The notes beneath the pieces were generated by a model. That model saw only the letters and a list, made by a program, of their open reading frames with translations, did not search any database and was not told the origin of the DNA. A DNA stretch of 53,004 bases, taken from the NCBI GenBank assembly GCA_016124895.1, contig WGMU01000136.1:1-53004 (forward strand), read 5' to 3'. Shown here one piece after another: positions 18,057 through 26,950 of the stretch; position 1 is the stretch's first letter, and each line of letters begins with the position of its first letter. The stretch comes from a bacterium. GTDB taxonomy: Bacteria > Planctomycetota > Planctomycetia > Planctomycetales > Planctomycetaceae. The position numbers were made by a program, and so were the translations under genes.

Positions 18057-20597
18057 ATGTCGGAGTCTCTGGAGTTGGTGACTGAAGCACCGCTCTTCGC
18101 CGGTTATCAGCCCGTTGACGGAGTCTTCGACGAGTTGTTTGCGCCGCTGCGCGAGCCGCATGCTCACTGCCGGCCACTCGTTAATGAACTCAACCGACTG
18201 GGCCGCGAGGAACTCGATCAGGCGTCACGCCGGGCGGCTCAACTGCTGCGGGACAATGGCGTCACGTTTAACGCTTATGACGAACACGGCGAGTCCTCGC
18301 GTCCGTGGCAGCTCGACGTCCTGCCGACCATGCTGTCGCGTACGGAGTTCCAGTTTCTTGACACAGCGCTGATTCAGCGAGCCACGCTGCTCGAACACGT
18401 TCTTGTCGACTTGTTCGGCGAGCAACGGCTGCTGAGCGAGAAGGTTCTGCCCCCGGACATCGTCTTCGGCCATCCGGGATTTCACCGGGCCTACCACCAG
18501 TTGCAACCTGTCGGTCTTCGGCGACTAACGGTTTACGCGGCTGATCTGGCACGATCGCCAGACGGCCGCTGGTGGGCAACGGGAGATCGTACGCGGGCGC
18601 CTTCGGGGCTTGGCTTCGTGCTCGAAAACCGCATCGTCATGTCGCGTGTCCTGCCGGGGCCGTTTCGAGCGGCCGGGATTCGCCGTCTTGCTCCGTTCTT
18701 TGCACAACTTCGCGAGTCGCTGCGTGAGTCAGCTCCACGCTTCCGTGACAACCCTCGAATCGTGCTGCTGTCGCGCGGACCGGATTCGGCAACGTACTTT
18801 GAGGATGTTTATCTCGCTCGTTATCTCGGATACACACTGGCGGAAGGCGGCGATCTGGCTGTGCGTGAGGGCCGCGTGATGCTCAAGACGCTGGGCGGAC
18901 TGCTGCCGATCGAGGTGATTCTGCGGCGAGTCTCGGACGACGACTGCGACCCGGTCGAACTGAATCCGGCATCGCTGACAGGCGTGAGCGGACTCGTCGA
19001 CGTTGTACGAAATCAGAACGTCGTGGTCGCGAATTCGCTCGGCAGTCGGCTCGCCGAGACACCGGCATTCGTGCCCTTTCTCAGGAATGCCTGCCGGTTT
19101 CTGCTCGACGAAGATCTCAAGCTTCCATCCATTGCGACGTGGTGGTGCGGCGATCCCACCGCGTTGAGCTACGTGCTCGATCATCTGAACGAGCTGATTA
19201 TTCAACCGGCGTTTTTCGTCCACAGTACGCTGCCAGTCGATCCGTCTCTGATGACGAATGCGGCACGGGAGAAACTCATCGGTCAGCTTCGAGCACGACC
19301 AGCGGACTTCGTGGCTCAGGAACGAATTGCCCGTTCAACCGTGCCCGTATGGCTGGGCGAGGGGCGAGTGGAACCTTGGCACGCGGCCTTCCGCATGTTT
19401 CTGACGGCGGATGGCGATTCGTTTCAGACACTGCCCGGCGGCCTGGCCCGCGTCTCGCCGGATCGCTATCTCCTGGACCGCTCGATGACTGCCGGTCAGC
19501 GGGCCCAGGACGTCTGGGTCGAAAGCGATGGTCCGGTTGAAACGGTCACACTGCTGCGTTCACCCGACACTCCGTTGACACTGATGCGCAGCGGCAACGA
19601 CCTGCCGAGCCGTGATGCCGACAACCTGTTCTGGCTGGGGCGAATGATTGAGCGAGCCGACGGCGCGGCACGCGTCTTTCGCGTCGTTCTGCAGCGAGTC
19701 TCCGGCAGCGAAGACGAAACCTCCGAAGTTTATCGCGGAACGCTGCTGCGGGCACTGGCTGCTCTCGGACAGATCGAGCCGGGATTTGCTGTCCTGGGGC
19801 TGCAGGAATCGATGCCCGACCTCGAACACAACCTGCCTCAGGCCGTCTTTAACACGCAGGAATCGCGGAGTCTCAAATCGACCGTGCAGGAAGTGTCACG
19901 TCTGGCTGATTCAGTACGTGACCGTCTGTCGCTCGACGCGTGGCGAACGCTGAGCAAGCTCGCGGCGACGTGGAATCTGTCAGGCCGCCGCGTCAGCCAG
20001 CTTGACTCGGCGGGACTCTCTGGCCTCGTCCAGCAGACGATTAACTCGGTTGCGCTGTTTGGCGGTCTGTCAAACGAGAGCATGACGCGCACACAGGTCT
20101 GGCGTTTTCTGGAACTCGGCCGCCGCATCGAACGCGTCTGGAATACGGCGACTCTGCTGCAGTCGACGCTCGTCACGCCGGCCGTGCCCGAACAGCCAGT
20201 GCTCGAAACGCTGCTCGAAGCGTGCGACAGCATTCTGACCTACCGGACGCGCTATCTTGCGACGCTGCAGGCCGAACCGGTTGTCGATCTGCTGGTCGTC
20301 GACGCCACAAATCCGCGGTCATTGCTGTTCCAACTGGAACGGATTCAGGAGCACGTTTCTCATTTGCCGTTTGCCGCGCAGGCAGTCCTGGGTCCCGATG
20401 AGCGTCTTGCGTTGTCGCTGCACAACGCTGTGCAACTGGCCGAGCCACATGAACTGTGCCGCATTGAGCTGGATGAGCGGCCAACCCTCGACCGTCTGAT
20501 GCAGCGACTGATCGATCAGACGCCGCGACTCTCAGAGTCGATCAGCCAGCGCTATCTGATCCACGCCGGCCTGCCGCGGCGCTTCGGTGAGGATTAA
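18057..20597 (+). CDS. Circularly permuted ATP-grasp / alpha-E domain fusion protein
   Basis: An 846-residue protein, read from the ATG of MSESLELV with GGGAA upstream; 19 open codons before it are not used. Residues about 60-480 are the circularly permuted type 2 ATP-grasp domain. Its familiar pieces are FGHPGFHRAYH, LTVYAADLARSPDGRWWATGDRT, GLGFVLENRIVMSRVLP, VLLSRGPDSATYFEDVYLAR and YLLDRSMTAGQRAQDVW. Residues about 515-840 are the all-helical alpha-E domain (PSRDADNLFWLGRMIERAD, and the C-terminal RYLIHAGLPRRFGED). In most bacteria these are separate neighbouring genes; here they are one chain. Such ATP-grasp/alpha-E/transglutaminase operons are predicted to make and process small peptide-like conjugates. 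It overlaps nothing, and the transglutaminase starts four bases later. Confidence 0.93.
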   Translation: MSESLELVTEAPLFAGYQPVDGVFDELFAPLREPHAHCRPLVNELNRLGREELDQASRRAAQLLRDNGVTFNAYDEHGESSRPWQLDVLPTMLSRTEFQFLDTALIQRATLLEHVLVDLFGEQRLLSEKVLPPDIVFGHPGFHRAYHQLQPVGLRRLTVYAADLARSPDGRWWATGDRTRAPSGLGFVLENRIVMSRVLPGPFRAAGIRRLAPFFAQLRESLRESAPRFRDNPRIVLLSRGPDSATYFEDVYLARYLGYTLAEGGDLAVREGRVMLKTLGGLLPIEVILRRVSDDDCDPVELNPASLTGVSGLVDVVRNQNVVVANSLGSRLAETPAFVPFLRNACRFLLDEDLKLPSIATWWCGDPTALSYVLDHLNELIIQPAFFVHSTLPVDPSLMTNAAREKLIGQLRARPADFVAQERIARSTVPVWLGEGRVEPWHAAFRMFLTADGDSFQTLPGGLARVSPDRYLLDRSMTAGQRAQDVWVESDGPVETVTLLRSPDTPLTLMRSGNDLPSRDADNLFWLGRMIERADGAARVFRVVLQRVSGSEDETSEVYRGTLLRALAALGQIEPGFAVLGLQESMPDLEHNLPQAVFNTQESRSLKSTVQEVSRLADSVRDRLSLDAWRTLSKLAATWNLSGRRVSQLDSAGLSGLVQQTINSVALFGGLSNESMTRTQVWRFLELGRRIERVWNTATLLQSTLVTPAVPEQPVLETLLEACDSILTYRTRYLATLQAEPVVDLLVVDATNPRSLLFQLERIQEHVSHLPFAAQAVLGPDERLALSLHNAVQLAEPHELCRIELDERPTLDRLMQRLIDQTPRLSESISQRYLIHAGLPRRFGED

Positions 20598-20601
20598 CGC
20601 G

Positions 20602-21483
20602 ATGACGAAATACCGCATCGTTCATTCAACCAGCTATCAGTATTCTGAACCGGTTCCGGTCTGCCACAACCAGCTTCGGCTGTCACCGCGCGACGCGACC
20701 TGGACGCAATGCACCTCGCACCGTCTCATGATCCGCCCCTCGCCGGAGAGCATTTTTCGTCGCAAGGACTGGTTCGGGAATCTGGTCGAATCGTTTTCGC
20801 TGGACGAAAACCATCGCAAACTGACAGTGACGGCGACCAGTCGCGTAACGGTCAATCCGCAGACCGTCCCGCAACCGGATCAGACGCCTGCCTGGGGTGA
20901 CATTGCCACCGGCGTACGCGAGCGAACTGTCGACGACTGGCTGTCAGTCTGCGAGTTCATTTTCGACTCGCCGGTTGTGACGCGTGGAAGTGTATTCCAG
21001 GAATTCGCCAGCGATTGCTTTCCGCCCGGTCGCCCGGTCCTCGCCGGAGCGATCGCGCTGACCTCGAAGATTCATCGCGAGTTCAAATACGACGCGCGGG
21101 CAACAACGGTGACGACCCGTCCTGAAGACGCACTCGCCGCGCGGCATGGCGTCTGTCAGGACTTCGCGCATGTCGCCATCGCGTGCCTGAGAACGCTCGG
21201 GATTCCGGCACGCTATGTCAGCGGTTATCTGCGAACCATTCCGCCTCCGGGAAAAACTCGACTGGTCGGTGCAGATGCTTCGCACGCCTGGCTGGCCGTC
21301 TGGGGTGGAGCCGCTGGCTGGATTGACCTCGACCCGACGAACGACTGCGTCTGCTCGATCGACCATATTCCGATCGCCTGGGGCCGCGACTACTCAGACG
21401 TCGCTCCCATTCGCGGAGTTTTCATCGGCGGCGGACAGCATACGCTCAGCGTGTCGGTCGATGTCGAGCCGCTGGAAACGTAA
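20602..21483 (+). CDS. Transglutaminase-like cysteine protease with Bact_transglu_N domain
   Basis: A 293-residue protein starting at the ATG at 20602, four bases after the ATP-grasp/alpha-E stop, so translation is almost certainly coupled. Residues 1-85 form the N-terminal beta domain of this family (MTKYRIVHSTSYQYSEPV, then LRLSPRD). The papain-like core has the catalytic triad in the expected order: Cys in RHGVCQDFAHVAIA, His in GADASHAWLAVW and Asp in WIDLDPTND. Relatives are encoded beside circularly permuted ATP-grasp and alpha-E proteins and are thought to cleave or transfer amide bonds in the product of that ligase. There is no signal peptide, so it should be cytoplasmic. Confidence 0.95.
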   Translation: MTKYRIVHSTSYQYSEPVPVCHNQLRLSPRDATWTQCTSHRLMIRPSPESIFRRKDWFGNLVESFSLDENHRKLTVTATSRVTVNPQTVPQPDQTPAWGDIATGVRERTVDDWLSVCEFIFDSPVVTRGSVFQEFASDCFPPGRPVLAGAIALTSKIHREFKYDARATTVTTRPEDALAARHGVCQDFAHVAIACLRTLGIPARYVSGYLRTIPPPGKTRLVGADASHAWLAVWGGAAGWIDLDPTNDCVCSIDHIPIAWGRDYSDVAPIRGVFIGGGQHTLSVSVDVEPLET

Positions 21484-21567
21484 GCCCAAGACGCAGCGAA
21501 GCGTGGGAAGCCACCAGGCGATCTACTACAAACCAGCGTCTTTCAACAGTGACGGAGCACTCTCAAC

Positions 21568-22191
21568 ATGATCACGAAGATCACCGGCAGGCTGGTTCAT
21601 CTGTCTGAAGCCGCAGCAACGATTGCAGCGGGACCATTTGAGTACGAAGTACTCATCCCGGAATTCGTCCGGCGGCAGCTTCAGGCATCGGTCGGTCAGG
21701 ACGTCAGTCTGCGGACGATCGAGTATCTCGACGGCAATCCGCAGCAGGGCCGGCTGGTGCCGCGCATGGTCGGCTTTATGAACGAGGCCGAACTGGAATT
21801 CTTCAACTCGGTCTGCCAGGTCGATGGCGTCGGTGTCAGGAAAGCGCTGCGCGCGATGGTGCGTCCCGTGCGGGAAGTCGCGACGGCCATCGAAGAGCAG
21901 GACATCAAACAGCTCAGTACACTGCCCGGAGTCGGACCAGCGATGGCCGAACGAATCGTCGCCAAGCTGCGGCGTAAGATGGCGAAGTTCGCATTGATGG
22001 TCGACCGCGCCGAACTCGGCACCGACACCACGAAGCCGTCGATTGCTGAAGACGCCTACGAAGCGCTGCTCAGTCTCGGACACCACTCATCCGAAGCCCG
22101 CGAGAAGGTCGAATCTGCTCTGAAATCTCTCCCCAAAGCCAAATCCGTCGATGAGCTGCTGATGGAAGTCTACCGGCGAAATCGCGAGTAG
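21568..22191 (+). CDS. ruvA: Holliday junction branch migration protein RuvA
   Basis: A 207-residue protein of normal RuvA length, preceded by a GGAG site. Residues 1-65 form the OB-fold domain ([12 protein letters not shown]), residues about 70-140 the two helix-hairpin-helix motifs ([16 protein letters not shown] and [20 protein letters not shown]), and residues about 160-207 the small helical domain that binds RuvB ([21 protein letters not shown]). RuvA forms tetramers that hold the four-way junction flat while RuvB pumps DNA and RuvC cuts. ruvB and ruvC are not next to it here. The acidic pin between hairpins appears as an ordinary EEQD segment. Confidence 0.96.
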   Translation: MITKITGRLVHLSEAAATIAAGPFEYEVLIPEFVRRQLQASVGQDVSLRTIEYLDGNPQQGRLVPRMVGFMNEAELEFFNSVCQVDGVGVRKALRAMVRPVREVATAIEEQDIKQLSTLPGVGPAMAERIVAKLRRKMAKFALMVDRAELGTDTTKPSIAEDAYEALLSLGHHSSEAREKVESALKSLPKAKSVDELLMEVYRRNRE

Positions 22192-22274
22192 CGGTTTTCA
22201 GGTTCGATTTACCGATCAGCATAGCTATGAAATCAATACGTTCCGGACCGAATTCAGCCCGAACGAGCCTTCCA

Positions 22275-22988
22275 ATGCTGAAACTCGCCACAAAATTCAT
22301 CCCTGTTCGCCACGCGTTTGAAACGGCCTGGCGGACGGGATTCCGGTATGCAGAGTTCTGGCTCGACGGCACGCTACTCGACGACTGGGAGTCGATCGCG
22401 CAGACGGCGCTCGATTTTCCGCTCGATTACGCCCTGCACTTTCCGAATCGATCAAACCTGAATGACGAACAGCTCGCGAACTGCGTCCGCCTGTACGAAA
22501 CCCTGCAGTGCCAGGCGATGGTGATTCACGCTCCCATGCGCGAGCGCTACGGCGGCGTCCTGCTGGGACTCAAACCGGACATCGTGCTGGCAGTTGAGAA
22601 TCACAAACTGACTCCGGCGGCATTCGACGAGTGGGCAGACTCAAACACTTACCTGACGCTGGACGTGGAACACGTCTGGAAATTCACGCTTGAAGACGGC
22701 CCCTTCGATGGCCTGATCGACACCGTTCAGACGTTCGTCAACCGACACGGCGACAAGCTGCGGCACGTCCACATGCCGGGATATGTTCCGGGCTTCGGCG
22801 AACACCGTCCGATGTACTGTTCGCGCGACAAGGTCTTCGCCGTTCTGTCGATGCTCCAGAAGGTCGACTATCGAGGACTGGTCGTTTCTGAAATCAACGC
22901 CGAGTATCAGAACGAACTCGATCTCCGCATGGATCGCCTGCTCTTCGACCGCTGGCGGGAAACGGTGGCGCAGACAACAGCGGAGTAA
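22275..22988 (+). CDS. Xylose isomerase-like TIM barrel protein
   Basis: A 237-residue protein, started at the ATG of MLKLATKFIPVRH; an upstream in-frame ATG at 22227 adds a polar stretch foreign to the fold. The pattern fits the sugar phosphate isomerase/epimerase (AP endonuclease 2) superfamily. Strands end in YAEFWLD, YALHFPNRSN, MVIHAPMRERYGG, IVLAVENHKL, YLTLDVEHVW, LRHVHMPGY and YRGLVVSEINAEYQN, giving the Glu, Asp, His and Glu ligands of a metal site. It is shorter than typical family members (about 270-290). The substrate is unknown. It sits between ruvA and a Rieske oxygenase, with short gaps on both sides. Confidence 0.82.
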   Translation: MLKLATKFIPVRHAFETAWRTGFRYAEFWLDGTLLDDWESIAQTALDFPLDYALHFPNRSNLNDEQLANCVRLYETLQCQAMVIHAPMRERYGGVLLGLKPDIVLAVENHKLTPAAFDEWADSNTYLTLDVEHVWKFTLEDGPFDGLIDTVQTFVNRHGDKLRHVHMPGYVPGFGEHRPMYCSRDKVFAVLSMLQKVDYRGLVVSEINAEYQNELDLRMDRLLFDRWRETVAQTTAE

Positions 22989-23010
22989 CTTGCAGTGAAA
23001 GGACGTTCGC

Positions 23011-24078
23011 ATGCTGCAACACTGGCACCCGCTCTGCCCCGCGCGCAGAGTCCGTCGCAAGCCACTGGAAATTCAACTGGCTGGGCAGTCACTGGTCGTC
23101 TTCAGGACAAAATCGGGCGATGTCGGAGTGCTCGATAATGTGTGTCCGCATCGCCGAATGAAACTGAGCTGCGGCCACGTGACAGAAGATGCTGTTGTCT
23201 GTCCCTATCACGGGTGGGCGTTTGATTGCGAAGGCAATGGGACGAGCCCCGGAACGCCTCGTCTGCACTGCACGACAACCGCATTTGAGGTCGTCGAAAA
23301 GCACGGCTTCGTCTGGGCTCGGCTGAAAAACTCACTGACAGAGTTCCCGGTACTGGACGAGCCCGGATTCACGGTTGTCAGACCGGTTGAGCAGCGTATT
23401 CAGGCCCCGCTCGAACTGGTGCTCGACAATTTCACGGAAGTCGAACACGCCGCGACGGTCCACCGCTTCATCGGCTACTCGCTCGGAGGCATGCACCGCG
23501 TGACGTCCATTGTCGCTGCCAGTGCGGATCGCGTCAGCGGCGATAACCGCGGACCGCAGAAGCCGGTTCCGGCAATTGTCCGCTGGATGTTCGGTATTCC
23601 GAAGGGAGCCGAATTCCACTGGGAGTGGATCACGCGATTCTCGCCGGTCCACACGCGATACGACGAATTCTGGACGAGCCAAGATTCCGACCAGCCTCTG
23701 GGTGTCCGGGGCCGGATTTACGCGTTCTTCGTCCCGATTGACACGACGTCAACTCGACTCGTCATCTTTGCGGCCTTTCGGCTTCCCTGGGCTGGCTGGT
23801 TCAACCAGATTTGCCTGACGTTTCGCGAGATTGCCCGTCAGATGGTTCGCTTTGAGATTCGTCAGGACATGCGAATGATCGAACAGCTGGCTGACACGCG
23901 AACCGAGATGGAGGGCATGAAGCTCAGCCGTTTTGACCGCACTCTGGGACTTCACCGCGAGCGGATCTCCAGAGTTTACCGCAACGCAGCACAGACCGAT
24001 TCGGAGGCCAGCGTTTTTCGTGTCGAGGCATCAGTCCGGTTGAATCATCGCGAGCAGGTGCGGCACGAAGACCCATAG
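23011..24078 (+). CDS. Rieske [2Fe-2S] aromatic-ring-hydroxylating oxygenase-like protein
   Basis: A 355-residue oxygenase with AAAGGA before the ATG. The N-terminal Rieske domain has CPHRR (Cys45, His47) and CPYHGW (Cys64, His67), binding the [2Fe-2S] cluster. The catalytic domain contains LVLDNFTEVEHAATVHR, in which His146 and His151 with a downstream acidic residue would bind the mononuclear iron, and the preceding Asp139/Asn140 bridges to the neighbouring Rieske centre. The layout matches phenylpropionate dioxygenase-type large subunits and the Rieske monooxygenases of sterol, chlorophyll and vanillate metabolism. No ferredoxin or reductase gene is nearby. The final 48 bases are antisense to the dgkA-like gene. 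The substrate cannot be told. Confidence 0.92.
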   Translation: MLQHWHPLCPARRVRRKPLEIQLAGQSLVVFRTKSGDVGVLDNVCPHRRMKLSCGHVTEDAVVCPYHGWAFDCEGNGTSPGTPRLHCTTTAFEVVEKHGFVWARLKNSLTEFPVLDEPGFTVVRPVEQRIQAPLELVLDNFTEVEHAATVHRFIGYSLGGMHRVTSIVAASADRVSGDNRGPQKPVPAIVRWMFGIPKGAEFHWEWITRFSPVHTRYDEFWTSQDSDQPLGVRGRIYAFFVPIDTTSTRLVIFAAFRLPWAGWFNQICLTFREIARQMVRFEIRQDMRMIEQLADTRTEMEGMKLSRFDRTLGLHRERISRVYRNAAQTDSEASVFRVEASVRLNHREQVRHEDP

Positions 24079-24459
24079 GCCAGCCGACGCAGCTCCACAC
24101 GCTGTGACCAGCACCGCTCCCGCTGCGGCATTGAGGCCATTGCCGATTTCCGGGTGATGCTCTTTCGTGATGACGTGCGCCAGAGACTCGATCGCGCTGT
24201 TAAAGATCTCTGCGGCGATCACTGCGGCGATGCAGACGCTCAGAATCGCCCACTCGGACGTGCTGACTCCGAAGATGATGGCAGCCGCCACGACGAGCAC
24301 AGCGGCAGCGCCATGCACAACGAAGCTCTTTTCGGTCGACAATGCAAACCAGATTCCGCGCAGGGCATCTCGAAACTTGTCGCTCCAGCAGCGTGGCGTG
24401 ACAACTTCCCCCAGCTTTACGGAAGCACTCTCTTCCCCGATCGAACCATGCGACTCCAT
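24031..24459 (-). CDS. dgkA: Diacylglycerol kinase family protein (DgkA/undecaprenol kinase type)
   Basis: A 142-residue membrane protein. The ATG at 24459 follows GGAGAG by eight bases; an ATG six codons upstream is less likely. After a polar N-terminal segment comes the family core: FRDALRGIWFALSTEKSFVVHGAAA, a helix pair, then AAEIFNSAIESLAHVI. The latter is the signature NxAIE motif that places Glu and Asn at the catalytic Mg-ATP site, followed by EIGNGLNAAAGAVLV. The family phosphorylates diacylglycerol or undecaprenol at the inner membrane, recycling lipid carriers. There are three transmembrane helices, as usual. Its 3' end runs 48 bases into the 3' end of the Rieske gene on the opposite strand. 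Confidence 0.93.
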   Translation of the reverse strand: MESHGSIGEESASVKLGEVVTPRCWSDKFRDALRGIWFALSTEKSFVVHGAAAVLVVAAAIIFGVSTSEWAILSVCIAAVIAAEIFNSAIESLAHVITKEHHPEIGNGLNAAAGAVLVTACGAASAGLWVFVPHLLAMIQPD

Positions 24460-24726
24460 CTTTGTCTCTCCTGGCAATCCAGCTGTCGGTTCGTCGTATC
24501 AGTCGACATTGAACGACGTCACGAGACGAGGAATAAACAAGACAAGATTGATATGTCGTGTCTTTGAGAATTGCGAGGCGTCATGGGTTTTTCGCGTCCG
24601 CAGTTTCTGGTTTAATCGAGGCAAATGGTATTCGCGAGACACGCGCTGCGAGCAGAGTTCCCATCGACCGGATCGAGTCTGCTGACCGACGGCGAATCGT
24701 GGCTCTCAGGGAAGGATGATCCTCTC

Positions 24727-25026
24727 ATGATGCACTACACGTGCGACGTCTGTGGCTGCAAACTCAAAGACGAACGCTTCGTCGTTCGCCTCGATATTTA
24801 TCCAGCGTACGACCCCGACGCACTGAACCCGGACGATCTCGACCAGGACAACCTGACGGAACTGTCCGAACTGCTGTCCGACTTTGAAGCAACGGGTGAG
24901 ATGAATTTCAGCGACGCTGATCCCGCTTCGTTTCGCTACGACCTGTGTTCGGACTGCCATCGCAGTTACCGAAAGGATCCGCTGGCGCTGCACCGCCCTG
25001 GTCGCATGCGTTTCAGCGAGAACTGA
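24727..25026 (+). CDS. Small protein with two CxxC pairs, function unknown
   Basis: A 99-residue soluble protein starting MMHYTCDVCGC, preceded by GGAAGGAT. The frame is open 34 codons further upstream but the ribosome-binding site fixes this start. One Cys pair (CDVCGC) is at the very N-terminus and a second (CSDCHR) near residue 80, with an acidic Asp/Glu/Leu-rich helix between (LNPDDLDQDNLTELSELL). The spacing suggests a zinc ribbon in which a charged hairpin is inserted. I do not recognise a named family. It lies just ahead of the membrane-anchored nuclease, possibly co-transcribed. Confidence 0.8.
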   Translation: MMHYTCDVCGCKLKDERFVVRLDIYPAYDPDALNPDDLDQDNLTELSELLSDFEATGEMNFSDADPASFRYDLCSDCHRSYRKDPLALHRPGRMRFSEN

Positions 25027-25109
25027 GGTTCCGACACGCCGGACGATGCGCTAGAACTCGCCGTCAAGACGGTTCACATCGAGCCATCGAACAGCATGGA
25101 GGCGGAATT

Positions 25110-25700
25110 TTGGCGCAGAAGAAACGCGGAAAACGGACGCTCCCGCCGCTGATCGTTATCGTCCTGATCGTCGTTACATTTCTTCTGCGGTCCAGTGGTG
25201 CGCTGCCGCCGGAAGTCGCGCAGATCATCGACCGCTATCTGCCGTCGGAGCTGCGGAAAGCAATTCCCGAACGCACCGTTGTCGACGGCAACGGAGAGTA
25301 TGTCGTCGAACGTGTTGTTGACGGTGACACTTTGGTGCTCGCGAGCGGCGAGAAAGTCCGCCTGATCGGCGTCGATACTCCGGAGACAAAGCACCCGACG
25401 AAGCCAGTCGAGCCATTCGGCCCCGAAGCCTCGGCTTTTACAAAACAGGCCGTTGAAGGGCAGTCGGTCACATTGAAGTTTGATCGCGAAAAGTACGACC
25501 GCTATCAGCGACTGCTTGCGTACGTGTACCGCAATGACTGGTGCCTCAATGAAGAGCTGATCCGGAATGGTTTCAGTGAGTGCATCACGAAATATCCGTT
25601 CGATCGTTCGATGAAAGATCGGTTTCGGCAGGCTGAAGACGAAGCACGCCGCGGACTCCGCGGCATCTGGAGCAAATCCACTCCCGTCGCGGCCCGCTGA
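25110..25700 (+). CDS. Membrane-anchored thermonuclease (SNase-like)
   Basis: A 196-residue protein read from a TTG at 25110, which has GGAGGCGG eight bases upstream; no ATG in this frame has a comparable site. A basic N-terminus and hydrophobic residues 11-27 form a signal anchor. The nuclease domain covers about 62-190 with the staphylococcal nuclease motifs: VVDGDTLVL, VRLIGVDTPET (Arg84 and Glu92) and DRYQRLLAYVY (Arg134), followed by RRGLRGIWS. All three catalytic residues are present, so activity is likely; such enzymes cut DNA and RNA with calcium, outside the cytoplasm. A conspicuous inverted repeat follows the stop codon. Confidence 0.93.
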   Translation: MAQKKRGKRTLPPLIVIVLIVVTFLLRSSGALPPEVAQIIDRYLPSELRKAIPERTVVDGNGEYVVERVVDGDTLVLASGEKVRLIGVDTPETKHPTKPVEPFGPEASAFTKQAVEGQSVTLKFDREKYDRYQRLLAYVYRNDWCLNEELIRNGFSECITKYPFDRSMKDRFRQAEDEARRGLRGIWSKSTPVAAR

Positions 25701-25737
25701 AGAAGGTGTCGAAACCAAGTTCTCGAAATCGGCCGGT

Positions 25738-25791
25738 ACGCGCTAGCGTCCGGTTTCTTTGAGTGGCCGCCAGAACCGGACGCTAGCGCGT
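25738..25791. repeat. Inverted repeat around CGCTAGCG
   Basis: ACGCGCTAGCGTCCGGTTTCT (25738-25758) is the reverse complement, with one mismatch, of the arm at 25772-25791; the loop is 13 bases. Each arm contains the self-complementary CGCTAGCG. It lies between the convergent nuclease and radical SAM genes, so it could serve as a terminator for both. The text 'ggacgctagcgcgtcc' recurs widely in planctomycete genomes. Confidence 0.8.
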
Positions 25792-25867
25792 CCCGGCTGA
25801 TGATGCTTGACCAGAAGTTCGAACAGTTATTCCAGACACATTCCCAATCTGTTGACTGTCCTCGAAG

Positions 25868-26950
25868 TCAGAACAGCCGCAGTTGTCCGTTGCTCGGTTT
25901 TGGCGGGCGGAAGTGCTCGGTGCTCAGTTCGGGACGCTCGCGATCGAGGGCGAACTTCCGGCTGAAGATGCGAAACGTCTGAGCGATCTGCGTCGCGATT
26001 TCGCCAGAGCCGCGCATCCGCTGACCGAAGGTCGATTCGGACAGCTCACCACCACGGCAGGCACGCAGACGGGATTCGATGCGCGGCTTTTCGTCCGGTC
26101 GGTGCCGGTCGAGCCATTCCAGAAAGATTGGCTCGACCGCCAGTGGCAACCGCAACAGGGTATAGGCTGCGGAGCTTGCTCCCGCTTCAGCAGCGGCCTG
26201 CAGAATGACCGGCATTTCGGAGTCCGTCAGGCCGGGAATGACAGGAGCGACCATGACGTTGACCGGGATTCCTGCTGCAGCCAGTTCGTTGACGGTACGC
26301 AGTCGGGCTTCCGGAGAACTCGTCCGCGGCTCCAGTATTCGGCACAGCGACCGGTCGAGTGTCGTGACGCTCAGATTGACCGCCACCAGATTGTTGTGAG
26401 CCAGATCGCTGAGCACATCGATGTCGCGCGCGACGAGTGCGTTCTTTGTGATGATCCCCACCGGCTGGCGTGCCTCGGCAGCCACTTCCAGGCACTGCCG
26501 TGTCAGCCGGTAATCTCGTTCGGCCGGCTGATAACAGTCCGTAACGCCCGAAAAGACGATCAGCTCCGGCGACCAGGCATCGCGGGCCAGCCAGTCACGA
26601 AACAGTTGCGGCGCCCGCAGCTTTACGAAGATCTTCGATTCAAAATCGAGCCCGGCACTCAGCCCCAGATACTCATGTGTCGGCCGAGCATAGCAGTAAC
26701 TGCAGCCATGCGCACAGCCGCGATACGGGTTCACGCTGTAGCGAAACGGTACGTCCGGGCTGTCGTTTTCGGAGACGATCGACCGCGACTCGTCGGGCAG
26801 GTACTCAGTCGGGACGGAACGCAACTGCTCGAAGTAGTCGTCATCCGCGTCAAGCTGCTCGAACTCGTCGACCCGCCGCACGGACTCGAAACGGTTCGGC
26901 GGATTGAGTTGAGCCCCGCGGCCGTGGGCTTCCGGTCGCTGATCTGTCAT
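25868..26950 (-). CDS. Radical SAM protein, PA0069/SplB-like family
   Basis: A 360-residue protein started at the ATG of MTDQRPEAHG; 115 open codons upstream have poor composition. The [4Fe-4S] cluster motif is RGCAHGCSYCYARPTHEY, with Cys79, Cys83 and Cys86 (CxxxCxxC), preceded by NPYR as in the Rv2578c/PA0069 family related to spore photoproduct lyase. The TIM-barrel pieces IVFSGVTDCYQPAERDYRLTR, GIITKNALVARD, VAVNLSVTTLD and VMVAPVIPGLTD follow. This family is widespread, cytoplasmic, and has no settled reaction. It is divergent from the repeat lipoprotein gene with a 284-base gap, in which I see no certain promoter. Confidence 0.95.
   Translation of the reverse strand: MTDQRPEAHGRGAQLNPPNRFESVRRVDEFEQLDADDDYFEQLRSVPTEYLPDESRSIVSENDSPDVPFRYSVNPYRGCAHGCSYCYARPTHEYLGLSAGLDFESKIFVKLRAPQLFRDWLARDAWSPELIVFSGVTDCYQPAERDYRLTRQCLEVAAEARQPVGIITKNALVARDIDVLSDLAHNNLVAVNLSVTTLDRSLCRILEPRTSSPEARLRTVNELAAAGIPVNVMVAPVIPGLTDSEMPVILQAAAEAGASSAAYTLLRLPLAVEPIFLEWLDRHRPDEKPRIESRLRACRGGELSESTFGQRMRGSGEIATQIAQTFRIFSRKFALDRERPELSTEHFRPPKPSNGQLRLF

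Noticed and set aside
24625-24726. Extended start of the small CxxC protein
   Set aside because: GGAAGGAT placed just before 24727 marks the real start, and the added residues lack conserved character.
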